Below are positions 25,857 through 33,962 of a DNA stretch of 48,252 nucleotides, in pieces (position 1 is the first letter of the stretch; each line of letters starts with the position of its first letter). Source of the DNA: Bryobacterales bacterium (GTDB lineage: Bacteria > Acidobacteriota > Terriglobia > Bryobacterales > Bryobacteraceae); assembly GCA_003166865.1 (NCBI GenBank), contig PMUP01000067.1, positions 109,114-157,365 of the forward strand, written 5' to 3'. The notes beneath the pieces were generated by a model that was given only the letters and a program-made list of their open reading frames with translations, was not told the DNA's origin and made no database searches. Both the position numbers and the translations under genes were made by a program.

Positions 25857-28762
25857 TGCGGACCATCGAGTTCATCGTCCTTGCGTCCCTCGCAATGGGA
25901 TCTCTCGCCGCCTCCATCAACCACCCGGTCAAGACTGTAGGCGGACTCGTTTCCGGTTTACCCGGCAAAGATCCGTCCATCATGGCCTTCAAAGGAATCC
26001 CGTTTGCCGCACCGCCGGTCGGCGACTTGCGCTGGCGCGCTCCGGGGCAGGTCGCGCCTTGGCAGGGAGTTCGTCGCGGGGACAAATTCTCGGCCAGTTG
26101 CATTCAGCACATTGTCGCGGAACGCAAACCGTGGACCCACGAGTTCATGGCGCATGGCGAAATCAGCGAGGATTGCCTCTATCTCAACGTGTGGTCCGGC
26201 GCGAATTCGCCCGCGGAAAAACGGCCGGTATTCGTGTATCTCTACGGAGGTGGTTTCTCGGAGGGATCGGCGTCGGTGCCGGTCTACGACGGCGAAGGCT
26301 TGGCGCAAAAGGGCCTGGTGGTGGTCACGATCAATTACCGCGTCGGCGTATTGGGATTTTTGGCGCACCCCGAGTTAACCAACGAATCGGCCCACCGGAG
26401 CTCCGGAAATTACGGCCTGCTCGACCAGATTGCCGCGCTCCAGTGGGTGCATGACAATATCGCCGGATTCGGCGGCGACGCGAACCGTGTGACTGTCGCC
26501 GGGGAGTCCGCCGGCGGAATGTCGGTGCACGACCTCACGGCATCCCCGCTTGCCAAGGGTTTGTTTCAACGCGCGATTATCGAGAGCGGTGGCTCCAACA
26601 TCGACCGCGCCGGCATCCCTGGTCCTCACACCTTGGCTGAGGCCGAAGCAGACGGACAGAAATTCGCGCAATCGAAGGGAGCCAAGTCGCTCGACCAGTT
26701 GCGCGCCATGAGCTGGCAGGAGCTGACGGAGTCAGCCGCAGGTGGGCCCACCGGACCCGGTCTGCGTTTCGCGCCGATTATAGATGGCTACTCGCTGCCC
26801 GCCCCGGTCCGCGAAATCATCGCTCAAGGAAAACAGAACGACGTCGTTACGTTGACCGGCGCCAACACCGGGGAACTCGGAGGATTCGGGCCCTCGCAAG
26901 GGCCACCAAGCCAGGACGTCCATGATCGAGCGCTTGTCTCCATGTATCTCTGGGCCAGGGAGCGGTCGAAGACTGCCCATACCAAGGTGTACGAATACTT
27001 GTGGGACCACGCTCTGCCCGGGCCCGACGCCGAGCGTTTCGGTGCGTTCCACACTTCAGAAGTTCCCTACGTCTTGAACACCTTATACATGTCGGATCGT
27101 CCCTTCACCGACGCCGACCGCAAAATCGCCGCCATGATGTCGTCCTATTGGGCGAATTTCGCCGCCAACGGCGATCCCAATGGAAAGGGTCTAGCGCAAT
27201 GGGCGCCAGTAGACGAGAAGCAGGAAATCATGGAGCTGGGCGACAAGACCGGGCCAATCCCCGTCGCGAGCAGCCCCGCGAAGTTTCAGTTCTTCGAGAA
27301 GCTTCTCACCACGCCAGGACCTTCTCCACAAGAGCAAGCTCGCTGGATCGAACCAGGCCTGGGTGCCACACTTCCCGCCGAAGTTCAGTTCGACGACGCT
27401 CTCGGACGGCTTGGAGTCGTGAACGCCTCCGGCCCGGTCAACACCCAAGGGCATCCGTTCTTTGAACCCCTCGGCGTTAACGGCCGCGCCTGCGTCACGT
27501 GCCATCAGCCTGCCTATGCCATGACGATTTCGGTTTCCGCGATTCGCGAGCGATGGAGCGCAACCCACGGTAAGGACCCGCTGTTTGCCGCCGTGGACGG
27601 CTCCAACTGCCCCGATCTTCCGCAGGACAAGGAAAGTTCCCACTCCCTGCTGCTGAATCGCGGACTGATTCGTTTGGCAATTCCCTGGCCGCCGTCGTCG
27701 CCGAAAGGCCGGCCGGAGTTTTCGATCGAAATAGTGAGCGATCCTACCGGTTGCAATACCGGCGCTACCTACGGGCTTCACAGCGCCAACCCCGCGGTGT
27801 CCGTGTTCCGGCGTCCGCGCATGGCGGCGAATTTGAAGTACGTCACCAATCCAAATCCTCAGTTCGCCCTGAAGCTGGGTGGGATGGCGGATCTTGATCC
27901 AGAGACTGGAAGGCCGGTCAGCATGAATTTCATGGCCGATGCGCGCGAGCCTAGTCTCCGCTCGCAAGCCCGCAATGCCGGACTTCAGCACGGAGAGAGT
28001 CACGGCCCGCTGGCCGACGCGCTCGTCCAGCGCATTGTCGATTTCGAAAGCCAGATTTACGTCGCGCAGATTTTCGATCGCAGCGCAGGCAACCTGGCGG
28101 AAGCGGGCGGCCCACCGGCGCTGGGCCCGCGCGCGATGGCGGAGCATAAACCCGGAGTGCTTGGCGACAACGACTACGATCCGGTCTTCCAGTTGTTCGA
28201 CGCTTGGAAACAACCACCACCCGCGCCATCGCCTCAGGCCGAATTCCGTGCGTCGGTTGCTCGCGGCAACGACGTCTTCATGTTCCGCCAATTCTGGCTG
28301 CGGGATGCCACGCATATCAACTCCATTGGCCTGGGAAATCCTCTTAAGAGAACCTGCGCCACCTGCCACAATGCGCAGATGACGGGCCAGGATCTTTCAG
28401 CCGGGTGGGTCGATCTTGGCACCACGAACTATCCCACTTGGACCGAGCCGCCGCTCTATAGTGAATCCCGCGAACTACCGGTGTTCAAGATTACGTGCGA
28501 TAAGGATGCTCCGCCGCACCCTTACCTCGGCCGCGTGATTTATACCAGCGATCCCGGCCGCGCGCTGATTTCGGGCCGATGTGTGGATGTGGGATCCATC
28601 GTCTTGCAGCAATTTCGCGGGCTCGCCGCGCGCGCTCCTTATTTTTCAAACGGCTCCATGAAATCGCTTCGCGAACTGGTCGATTTCTACGATCGACGCT
28701 TCGACATGAAGATGACGGAGTTGGAAAAGCAGGACCTGATGAATTTTCTGGGAGTTCTCTAA
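25856..28762 (+). CDS. Fusion of type B carboxylesterase and di-heme MauG/CCP-like cytochrome c
   Basis: A 968-residue exported protein. A signal peptide (MRTIEFIVLASLAMGSLAAS) is followed by a full carboxylesterase type B domain (about 25-510): FKGIPFAAPPVGDLRW, EDCLYLNVWSG, YGGGFSEGS, nucleophile Ser218 in AGESAGG, and GAFHTSEVPYV with the likely catalytic His. After a linker, a cytochrome part (about 530-968) carries two heme sites, CVTCH (546-550) and CATCH (834-838), and ends with QQFRGLAARAPYFSNGSM...FYDRRF, the signature end of MauG/CCP-type di-heme proteins. Start at 25856 overlaps the upstream stop; its own TAA overlaps the next ATG. The join is in frame with no stop. Esterase plus redox heme domain in one chain suggests a coupled ester cleavage/oxidation in the periplasm; that is inference. 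Confidence 0.9.
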   Translation: MRTIEFIVLASLAMGSLAASINHPVKTVGGLVSGLPGKDPSIMAFKGIPFAAPPVGDLRWRAPGQVAPWQGVRRGDKFSASCIQHIVAERKPWTHEFMAHGEISEDCLYLNVWSGANSPAEKRPVFVYLYGGGFSEGSASVPVYDGEGLAQKGLVVVTINYRVGVLGFLAHPELTNESAHRSSGNYGLLDQIAALQWVHDNIAGFGGDANRVTVAGESAGGMSVHDLTASPLAKGLFQRAIIESGGSNIDRAGIPGPHTLAEAEADGQKFAQSKGAKSLDQLRAMSWQELTESAAGGPTGPGLRFAPIIDGYSLPAPVREIIAQGKQNDVVTLTGANTGELGGFGPSQGPPSQDVHDRALVSMYLWARERSKTAHTKVYEYLWDHALPGPDAERFGAFHTSEVPYVLNTLYMSDRPFTDADRKIAAMMSSYWANFAANGDPNGKGLAQWAPVDEKQEIMELGDKTGPIPVASSPAKFQFFEKLLTTPGPSPQEQARWIEPGLGATLPAEVQFDDALGRLGVVNASGPVNTQGHPFFEPLGVNGRACVTCHQPAYAMTISVSAIRERWSATHGKDPLFAAVDGSNCPDLPQDKESSHSLLLNRGLIRLAIPWPPSSPKGRPEFSIEIVSDPTGCNTGATYGLHSANPAVSVFRRPRMAANLKYVTNPNPQFALKLGGMADLDPETGRPVSMNFMADAREPSLRSQARNAGLQHGESHGPLADALVQRIVDFESQIYVAQIFDRSAGNLAEAGGPPALGPRAMAEHKPGVLGDNDYDPVFQLFDAWKQPPPAPSPQAEFRASVARGNDVFMFRQFWLRDATHINSIGLGNPLKRTCATCHNAQMTGQDLSAGWVDLGTTNYPTWTEPPLYSESRELPVFKITCDKDAPPHPYLGRVIYTSDPGRALISGRCVDVGSIVLQQFRGLAARAPYFSNGSMKSLRELVDFYDRRFDMKMTELEKQDLMNFLGVL

Positions 28763-29526
28763 TGCGTTTCCCGATCCAGCCTCTTCTGCCCCTGATCATC
28801 GCCCTGCCCGCTCTCGCTCAGCAGAAAGCCTTCGTCGCCTGCCCCGTCGTGCGCGACACCAAAACCGTTCCGTGCTTTTTGGCCGACTACCAGGGCGAAA
28901 CATATTTCCTCGGAATCCAGCAGGACATCACGGCCGCGTTCTATCCTCCGCAATTGCTGCACGAGGTGCTGGTGGAAGGCGTCGTCGCGGCCGGCCCGCG
29001 CGTTTGCGGAGGGATTCCGTTGAACCCCCTGCATGTCTCGGTACTTCCGGAACTGAACCGCGCCTGCAACACCATCTTGCCGGCCGAACCTGGGATCGAC
29101 GCCCCGCCCGCCAAGCGCCCTGCCGGACCATCCACGCGTCTGGCTCCGGTATCCACCGCCGCCGTCCCTCCCCAGAAACCGGAACCTCCGTTCATCGAAC
29201 GCGAGTTCGTCATTCAATATGATTTCGACAGCGACTTCTTGTTTGCCCGCAATACACGCCAGCTTACCGATATCGCCGAGTATGCCCGCGTTTCCAAGGC
29301 GCAAACTGTGGAAGTGATCGGCTATCGGGCTTCCACGCTTCTTTCCAACGGAAGTCTTTTGACCGAAAAAGCCAACGTGTCACGGCTGCGTGCCGAGCGC
29401 GTCGCGGAAGTTTTGAAGGGACTGGGCGCGCCGGCATCCGCGGTTCGCTGGATCTCTGAACCGGCCGCCGCCAATGGCGCAACCGACTACCAGAATCGCC
29501 GCGTCGCGGTGCGCGTATCACCGTGA
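28762..29526 (+). CDS. OmpA-like peptidoglycan-associated protein
   Basis: A 254-residue exported protein with signal peptide (FPIQPLLPLIIALPALAQ). The N-terminal part has several Cys (VACPVVRDTKTVPCFLADY; ...GPRVCGGIP; NRACNT) that may form disulfides, then a Pro-rich linker and a C-terminal OmpA-like domain: FVIQYDFDSDFLFARNTRQLTDIAEYA, VEVIGYRAST, RLRAERVAEVLKGLG and YQNRRVAVRV. Such domains bind peptidoglycan. The ATG overlaps the fusion gene stop (TAATG) and the TGA overlaps the GTG of the ADOP gene (GTGA), so it is made together with both. It may tether the exported enzyme system to the wall. Confidence 0.88.
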   Translation: MRFPIQPLLPLIIALPALAQQKAFVACPVVRDTKTVPCFLADYQGETYFLGIQQDITAAFYPPQLLHEVLVEGVVAAGPRVCGGIPLNPLHVSVLPELNRACNTILPAEPGIDAPPAKRPAGPSTRLAPVSTAAVPPQKPEPPFIEREFVIQYDFDSDFLFARNTRQLTDIAEYARVSKAQTVEVIGYRASTLLSNGSLLTEKANVSRLRAERVAEVLKGLGAPASAVRWISEPAAANGATDYQNRRVAVRVSP

Positions 29527-31970
29527 ACCTTCGCTATGCCATTCGCGCGCTGCGCTCCAGTCCCGGATTCGCCGCCGTAGCCATCCTCTCGCTGGCGCTG
29601 GGCATCGGCGCCAACACCGCGATCTTCAGCTTGATCGATTCGGTGATTCTCAAGACGCTGCCCGTCAGCCATCCGGAGCAACTGCTCCAGGTGACTATTG
29701 GCGACAATCCGTTTTTCACCAACCCGATTTGGGAGCAGCTTCGCGATCGCCAGGATGCCTTTTCCGGGATTTTTGCCTACGGCTTCGAACGCTTTAACCT
29801 GGCGGCTGGAGGCGAGGCGCGCTACGCGCAGGGGGCCTATATGTCGGGTCAGTTCTTCGACACGCTTAGATTGCGCGCCATCATCGGACGAGACTTCACC
29901 ACGGCCGACGATCATCGGGGCTGCCCTGGAACCGCTGTGCTCAGTTACGGTTTCTGGCGGAGGGAATACGAAGGCCGCGCCAATGTGGTTGGCAAGACCA
30001 TCTCGCTCGACAATCACCCCTTCGAAATTCTGGGCGTGCTTGGGCCCGGATTTACGGGCATCGACGTTGGAAGGGATAGCGCTCTTTACGTACCGCTCTG
30101 CGCGGAAAAAATCATTCGTGCCGAAAACAGCGCGCTCGACGAACGCGACGCAGTGTGGCTTCGTATCATCGGCCGCCCGAAACCGGGCATTTCCGCAAGT
30201 CAGGTTCAGGCGCGTCTCCGGATATTCGCGAGGCCGATTTTTGAAGCCACGCTACCGCCCGATCTGAGGCCGGAGGATCGCGATAGAGATCGGAAGCGTA
30301 CGCTTAGCACGCGGATGGCTGCCAACGGACTTTCCTTTCTTCGCGGGGACTACCGGCAGGCGCTGCTCGTGCTGCTGGCGATCGCCGGAATGGTGCTGCT
30401 AATCGCCTGCGCCAACGTGGCGAATCTTCTGCTGGCGCGCGGCGCGGCCCGGCAGAGGGAGATCGCGATTCGCATGGCGCTCGGATCGGGGCGGTGGCGC
30501 TTGATGCGCCAGTTTCTCACCGAGAGTCTGCTGCTGTCGCTCACCGGTGCGGCGTTGGGCATTGTATTCGCGCACTGGGGCGGGCGATTTCTGGTTGGTT
30601 TTCTTTCGTTGGGTCAGAGCAAAGTGTTTCTCGATCTCAGCATCGATTATCGCGTCCTGGCATTCACGGCCGGCGTGGCCATTCTCACCGGCCTGTTGTT
30701 CGGCCTTGCGCCGGCCTGGAGAGGAACGCGCGTGGATCCGCAGTCAGCCATGAAAGCGAATGCGCGCGGAACTATCGAACGCTCGAAGTTCGGGCTCGGC
30801 AAGGCGCTGGTGGTCGTGCAGGTGGCGCTGTCGCTGGTCCTGGTGGCCGGTGCGGGATTGATGCTCGCGACCTTCTTCCGCCTCGAAACACTCGACCCTG
30901 GTTTTGAGCGCGACCATGTCCTGCTGGCGGATGTGGATCTGCGCAACGTACAGTATCCGCCGGCGCGCCGCAGTGCGATTTTCCGGGAAATGCTGGAGCA
31001 TCTGCGCGCGCTGCCCGGCGTCCGCTCCGTCAGTGCCTCGGATGAGACGCCGATCAACGGCGCCATCGACGCCTGGTATTTGCAGTTCGACGGCTACACT
31101 TCCAAGGGTCGGCAGGACACTCTGGTCTATGACAATTCGGTGAGCGACCAGTTCTTTGAAACTCTAGGCACGGATCTTCTAGCCGGACGCGATTTCAACT
31201 CGTACGATACCCCGGAATCGCCCAAGGTGGCCATCGTGAACCAGACGTTGGCGAAGAAGTTCTTCGCCGGACAAAATCCAATCGGCAAGCGGTACCGGGT
31301 GGAGGAAGGCAGCAAGCTGGGCGACCCGATCGAAATCGTCGGCATGGTCAAGGATGCGAAATACGTAAAGCTGCGCGAGGAAAATCGCCCCATCACCTAC
31401 CTCGCCGCCAGCCAAAACGCAACGCCAGACCAATCCATCACGTTCGAGCTAAGTGCCAGCGCCGGTGCACCCACCGGCCTGATCTCCGCCGCGAAGTCTT
31501 CCATCGCCGACGTCAATCGCGACGCATCCTTGAACTTCACCACGCTGGCGCTTCAGGTGGACGAATCGCTATCGCGCGAACGGCTGCTCGCCACGCTCTC
31601 GGGATTCTTTGGAGGACTCGCCCTGCTGCTCGCGATGATCGGCTTGTATGGAGTGATGTCGTACAACGTGACCCGGCGGCGCAATGAAATCGGGATTCGC
31701 ATGGCGCTCGGCGCCGAACCCGCGCGTGTGCTGCGGATGGTGATGCGCGAAGTGGGGCTCCTAATCGCCGTCGGTCTCGCGCTCGGGCTTGCCGTGGCGC
31801 TCGCGACCACCCGGCTCGTGGCAACTTTCCTCTACGGCTTGACGCCGCGCGATCCACTGACGCTTTCGCTCGCGGTTGTGCTTCTGGCAGTAGTAGCATC
31901 TCTGGCTGGCTATCTACAAGCGCGCCGAGCGTCACGCCTGGAACCGCTGATCGCTCTTCGGGACGAATGA
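29523..31970 (+). CDS. ADOP-family MacB/FtsX-like permease
   Basis: An 815-residue orphan permease of the acidobacterial type. Residues 12-40 give the first helix (FAAVAILSLALGIGANTAIFS), followed by a MacB-like periplasmic domain, the first FtsX block (MVLLIACANVANLLLARGAARQREIAIRMALG), a second periplasmic domain and a second FtsX block (GLYGVMSYNVTRRRNEIGIRMALGAEP), ending in ARRASRLEPLIALRDE. Members fuse two permease halves and have no ATPase partner in the locus. The GTG at 29523 overlaps the OmpA-like stop. Unlike the paralogue at 3584-6009 it is intact. Role: probably export of, or mechanical signalling about, a small molecule or lipoprotein; unknown. Confidence 0.93.
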   Translation: MNLRYAIRALRSSPGFAAVAILSLALGIGANTAIFSLIDSVILKTLPVSHPEQLLQVTIGDNPFFTNPIWEQLRDRQDAFSGIFAYGFERFNLAAGGEARYAQGAYMSGQFFDTLRLRAIIGRDFTTADDHRGCPGTAVLSYGFWRREYEGRANVVGKTISLDNHPFEILGVLGPGFTGIDVGRDSALYVPLCAEKIIRAENSALDERDAVWLRIIGRPKPGISASQVQARLRIFARPIFEATLPPDLRPEDRDRDRKRTLSTRMAANGLSFLRGDYRQALLVLLAIAGMVLLIACANVANLLLARGAARQREIAIRMALGSGRWRLMRQFLTESLLLSLTGAALGIVFAHWGGRFLVGFLSLGQSKVFLDLSIDYRVLAFTAGVAILTGLLFGLAPAWRGTRVDPQSAMKANARGTIERSKFGLGKALVVVQVALSLVLVAGAGLMLATFFRLETLDPGFERDHVLLADVDLRNVQYPPARRSAIFREMLEHLRALPGVRSVSASDETPINGAIDAWYLQFDGYTSKGRQDTLVYDNSVSDQFFETLGTDLLAGRDFNSYDTPESPKVAIVNQTLAKKFFAGQNPIGKRYRVEEGSKLGDPIEIVGMVKDAKYVKLREENRPITYLAASQNATPDQSITFELSASAGAPTGLISAAKSSIADVNRDASLNFTTLALQVDESLSRERLLATLSGFFGGLALLLAMIGLYGVMSYNVTRRRNEIGIRMALGAEPARVLRMVMREVGLLIAVGLALGLAVALATTRLVATFLYGLTPRDPLTLSLAVVLLAVVASLAGYLQARRASRLEPLIALRDE

Positions 31971-31977
31971 AGCCGCC

Positions 31978-32673
31978 TCAAACGTGAACGCCGAATCGAG
32001 CCAGCATTTCGCGCCGCCCAAGACTTGTGATACCTAAGGCTCTGCTGTCGAGATCCTGCAGCACCCATTTCCTTTTCAGCGCGACTTTCAGAAGAGCCGC
32101 CCCCAACGCCCCGCCAATGTGAGGCCGTCGCTCACTCCAATCCAGGCATCCATACGCGAACCGGCGGCGCAGCATCCGGGTTACCTCTAGGTCAATCCCG
32201 AGAGCCTCAAACGCCTTCGCTCCGTGGGGTGTGAGGTCGTACGCCTCGGTGGAATCTACGGACAGCCACCGCAATGTTTGGAACCGATCGTGCAGCAACA
32301 CGCCCAATGTGCCCGCCAGGTGGTCGTAGCAAGTCCGTGCAACACGGAGCCGGCTGGGCGTATTCGGCACGAACCTGGCGCGCGATCCGCCGGCGAGAAC
32401 GCTCAGCCCTTCAAGCGTGTGGGCCACGTTGGGTCCTTCCAGACTGTAGTAGCGATGCTTCCCCTGGACAACCACTTTGACCAGCCGCTCTGCTTTCAGC
32501 CGGCTTAGGTGTACGCTCCCGGTCGACGGACTCACTTCAGCCACCACCGAAAGCTCGGTGCTTGTTCGTGCATGGCCGTCCATCAGGCAATAGAGGATGC
32601 GAGCTCGGGCCGGCTCGCCGATGGCCGCCGCAATTCTGGAGATCGCCGCGTCAGCATAGTGCTCGACATTCAT
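31978..32673 (-). CDS. ArsR-type winged-helix transcription regulator
   Basis: A 231-residue DNA-binding protein. The N-terminal 95 residues form an ArsR-type winged helix: [67 protein letters not shown]. The C-terminal 130 residues are a separate alpha-rich domain ([51 protein letters not shown]) found in a subgroup of larger ArsR proteins with an unknown ligand. The classic ArsR metal-site Cys cluster (ELCVCDL) is absent. It is divergent from the NIPSNAP gene, with an inverted repeat in between, and converges with the ADOP gene, so it probably represses the NIPSNAP gene and itself. Confidence 0.9.
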   Translation of the reverse strand: MNVEHYADAAISRIAAAIGEPARARILYCLMDGHARTSTELSVVAEVSPSTGSVHLSRLKAERLVKVVVQGKHRYYSLEGPNVAHTLEGLSVLAGGSRARFVPNTPSRLRVARTCYDHLAGTLGVLLHDRFQTLRWLSVDSTEAYDLTPHGAKAFEALGIDLEVTRMLRRRFAYGCLDWSERRPHIGGALGAALLKVALKRKWVLQDLDSRALGITSLGRREMLARFGVHV

Positions 32674-32676
32674 ACT

Positions 32677-32708
32677 TTGACGGTAGACGAATTATTCATG
32701 TCCGTCAA
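32677..32708. promoter_or_regulatory. Inverted repeat, candidate operator between the ArsR and NIPSNAP genes
   Basis: TTGACGG (32677-32683) and CCGTCAA (32702-32708) are a perfect inverted repeat seven bases long, with an additional near-symmetric centre GAATTATTC. It begins four bases upstream of the ArsR-type start and 53 bases before the NIPSNAP start. A dimeric winged-helix repressor could bind it; this is the best operator candidate in the window. Confidence 0.55.
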
Positions 32709-32760
32709 CTGGCATACTGCCGAATGTGCATCGGCCAAGCCGGCCACAAGGAGAACACCC

Positions 32761-33105
32761 ATGACGATAACCTGCGTCATCCGCTACGAGATCGATCCGT
32801 TCCAGAGAGACGGATTCAAGAAGCACGCCGAAAATTTGATCAGCATCATTCCTCAATGCGGCGGCCACCTGATCGGGTATTTTCTTCCTTATGAAGGTAC
32901 CAACAATGTGGCCTGGGGTTTGATCGCATTCGATAGTCTCGCCTCTTATGAGGCCTACCGGGCACGCTTGAAGTCAGATTCGGAGGCGCGTGAGGATGCC
33001 GCGATGGTCGAGACCACGCGCATGATCATCCGTGAAGAGAGAAACTTCGTCGAACTAGTAGATGGAACCTTCAACCTTCCTTCGAAACTCGCGGGAAAAG
33101 CATAA
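32761..33105 (+). CDS. NIPSNAP-family small protein
   Basis: A 114-residue protein of the NIPSNAP (dimeric ferredoxin-like) fold: [62 protein letters not shown] and a C-terminal [24 protein letters not shown] domains are small, usually cytoplasmic, and occur as accessory proteins in metabolic clusters without a clear enzymatic role. The ATG has AAGGAG seven bases upstream. It is divergent from the ArsR-type gene and is probably its target. The racemase gene follows after 28 bases on the same strand. Confidence 0.88.
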   Translation: MTITCVIRYEIDPFQRDGFKKHAENLISIIPQCGGHLIGYFLPYEGTNNVAWGLIAFDSLASYEAYRARLKSDSEAREDAAMVETTRMIIREERNFVELVDGTFNLPSKLAGKA

Positions 33106-33133
33106 TCGCCCAGCCAGAACACTCGGAACAACC

Positions 33134-33892
33134 ATGAAGAAAATCGGAATCGTGGGCGGCGTCGCTTGGCGATCCACAGTGGATTACTACTCCGAGATCT
33201 GCCGTCGAAGCCAGCAGCGGCATCGCGCCAGGAAACTGCGAGGTATACCGTCGACACCGGAGATGAGTATCGAATCATTGGACCTGAACAAGGCAGTTTC
33301 TTATCTCGGCATCGATGGCGATGAAGATTCCTGGGTGCAATTTGACGCCTACCATCGCGCCGCGCTCCAGCGCCTGGAAGCCAGCGGCGCCGATTTCGCG
33401 ATCATCGCAAGCAACACTGCCCACCATCGCTTCACGTCCATCGCCGGCGGGATTGGGATTCCGGTCATCAACATCTTCGACGTGGTGGCAAAGGAAAGCG
33501 CGCGAATCGGAGCCAGCGAGGTTCTGATACTAGGCACGGCTCTCACGATGGGATCGGCAACTTTTCGCGAAGAGTTCGCCAAGCATGGGATTGAGGCGGC
33601 CGCCCCGCAGGACGAGGCAGCCCGGGCTAAGACGGCCGGATTGATTACAGATTTACAACTTGGCAAGCTGAAGGGGGCGGCCGAGCGGCTGGGGAGGATT
33701 GCGAAGAGCACGTTCCAGCCGCGGTTAACCGCGCAGCCGGCGGTGTGTCTGGCGTGCACGGAGTTGCCGCTGGCCTTTCCGGAGCAAAGGATGCTGGCAA
33801 CGTTTGAATACAACGGCGTCTTGTATATAAACTCCATCGCCGTGCATCTGAACGCGGCTTTCGATTTCGCCGTCGATGAACGCGGCAGTTGA
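33134..33892 (+). CDS. Aspartate/glutamate racemase-family protein with one catalytic Cys replaced
   Basis: A 252-residue protein of the Asp/Glu/hydantoin racemase family: KKIGIVGGVAWRSTVDYY, IIASNTAHHRF (residues 91-100), AGGIGIPVINIFDVV, ILGTALTMGS and CLACTELPLAF. Two-base racemases use two Cys; here the first is Ser93, while Cys208 is kept. A non-Cys residue at the first position is also known for the YgeA-type L-Asp/Glu racemase (Thr), so the protein may still be active. The ATG at 33134 is chosen because the family core starts there. It follows the NIPSNAP gene and precedes the CoA-transferase, suggesting an amino- or hydroxy-acid role. Confidence 0.85.
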   Translation: MKKIGIVGGVAWRSTVDYYSEICRRSQQRHRARKLRGIPSTPEMSIESLDLNKAVSYLGIDGDEDSWVQFDAYHRAALQRLEASGADFAIIASNTAHHRFTSIAGGIGIPVINIFDVVAKESARIGASEVLILGTALTMGSATFREEFAKHGIEAAAPQDEAARAKTAGLITDLQLGKLKGAAERLGRIAKSTFQPRLTAQPAVCLACTELPLAFPEQRMLATFEYNGVLYINSIAVHLNAAFDFAVDERGS

Positions 33893-33962
33893 ATTCCAGG
33901 CCTGCTACGCTCGAATCGAATGCCTCGCGCCACGCACCACCCATCCCCCGAATAATTCCTCC

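Noticed and set aside
27191-28369. 392-codon open frame on the minus strand
   Set aside because: Antisense to the heme domain of the fusion protein; no recognisable motif.
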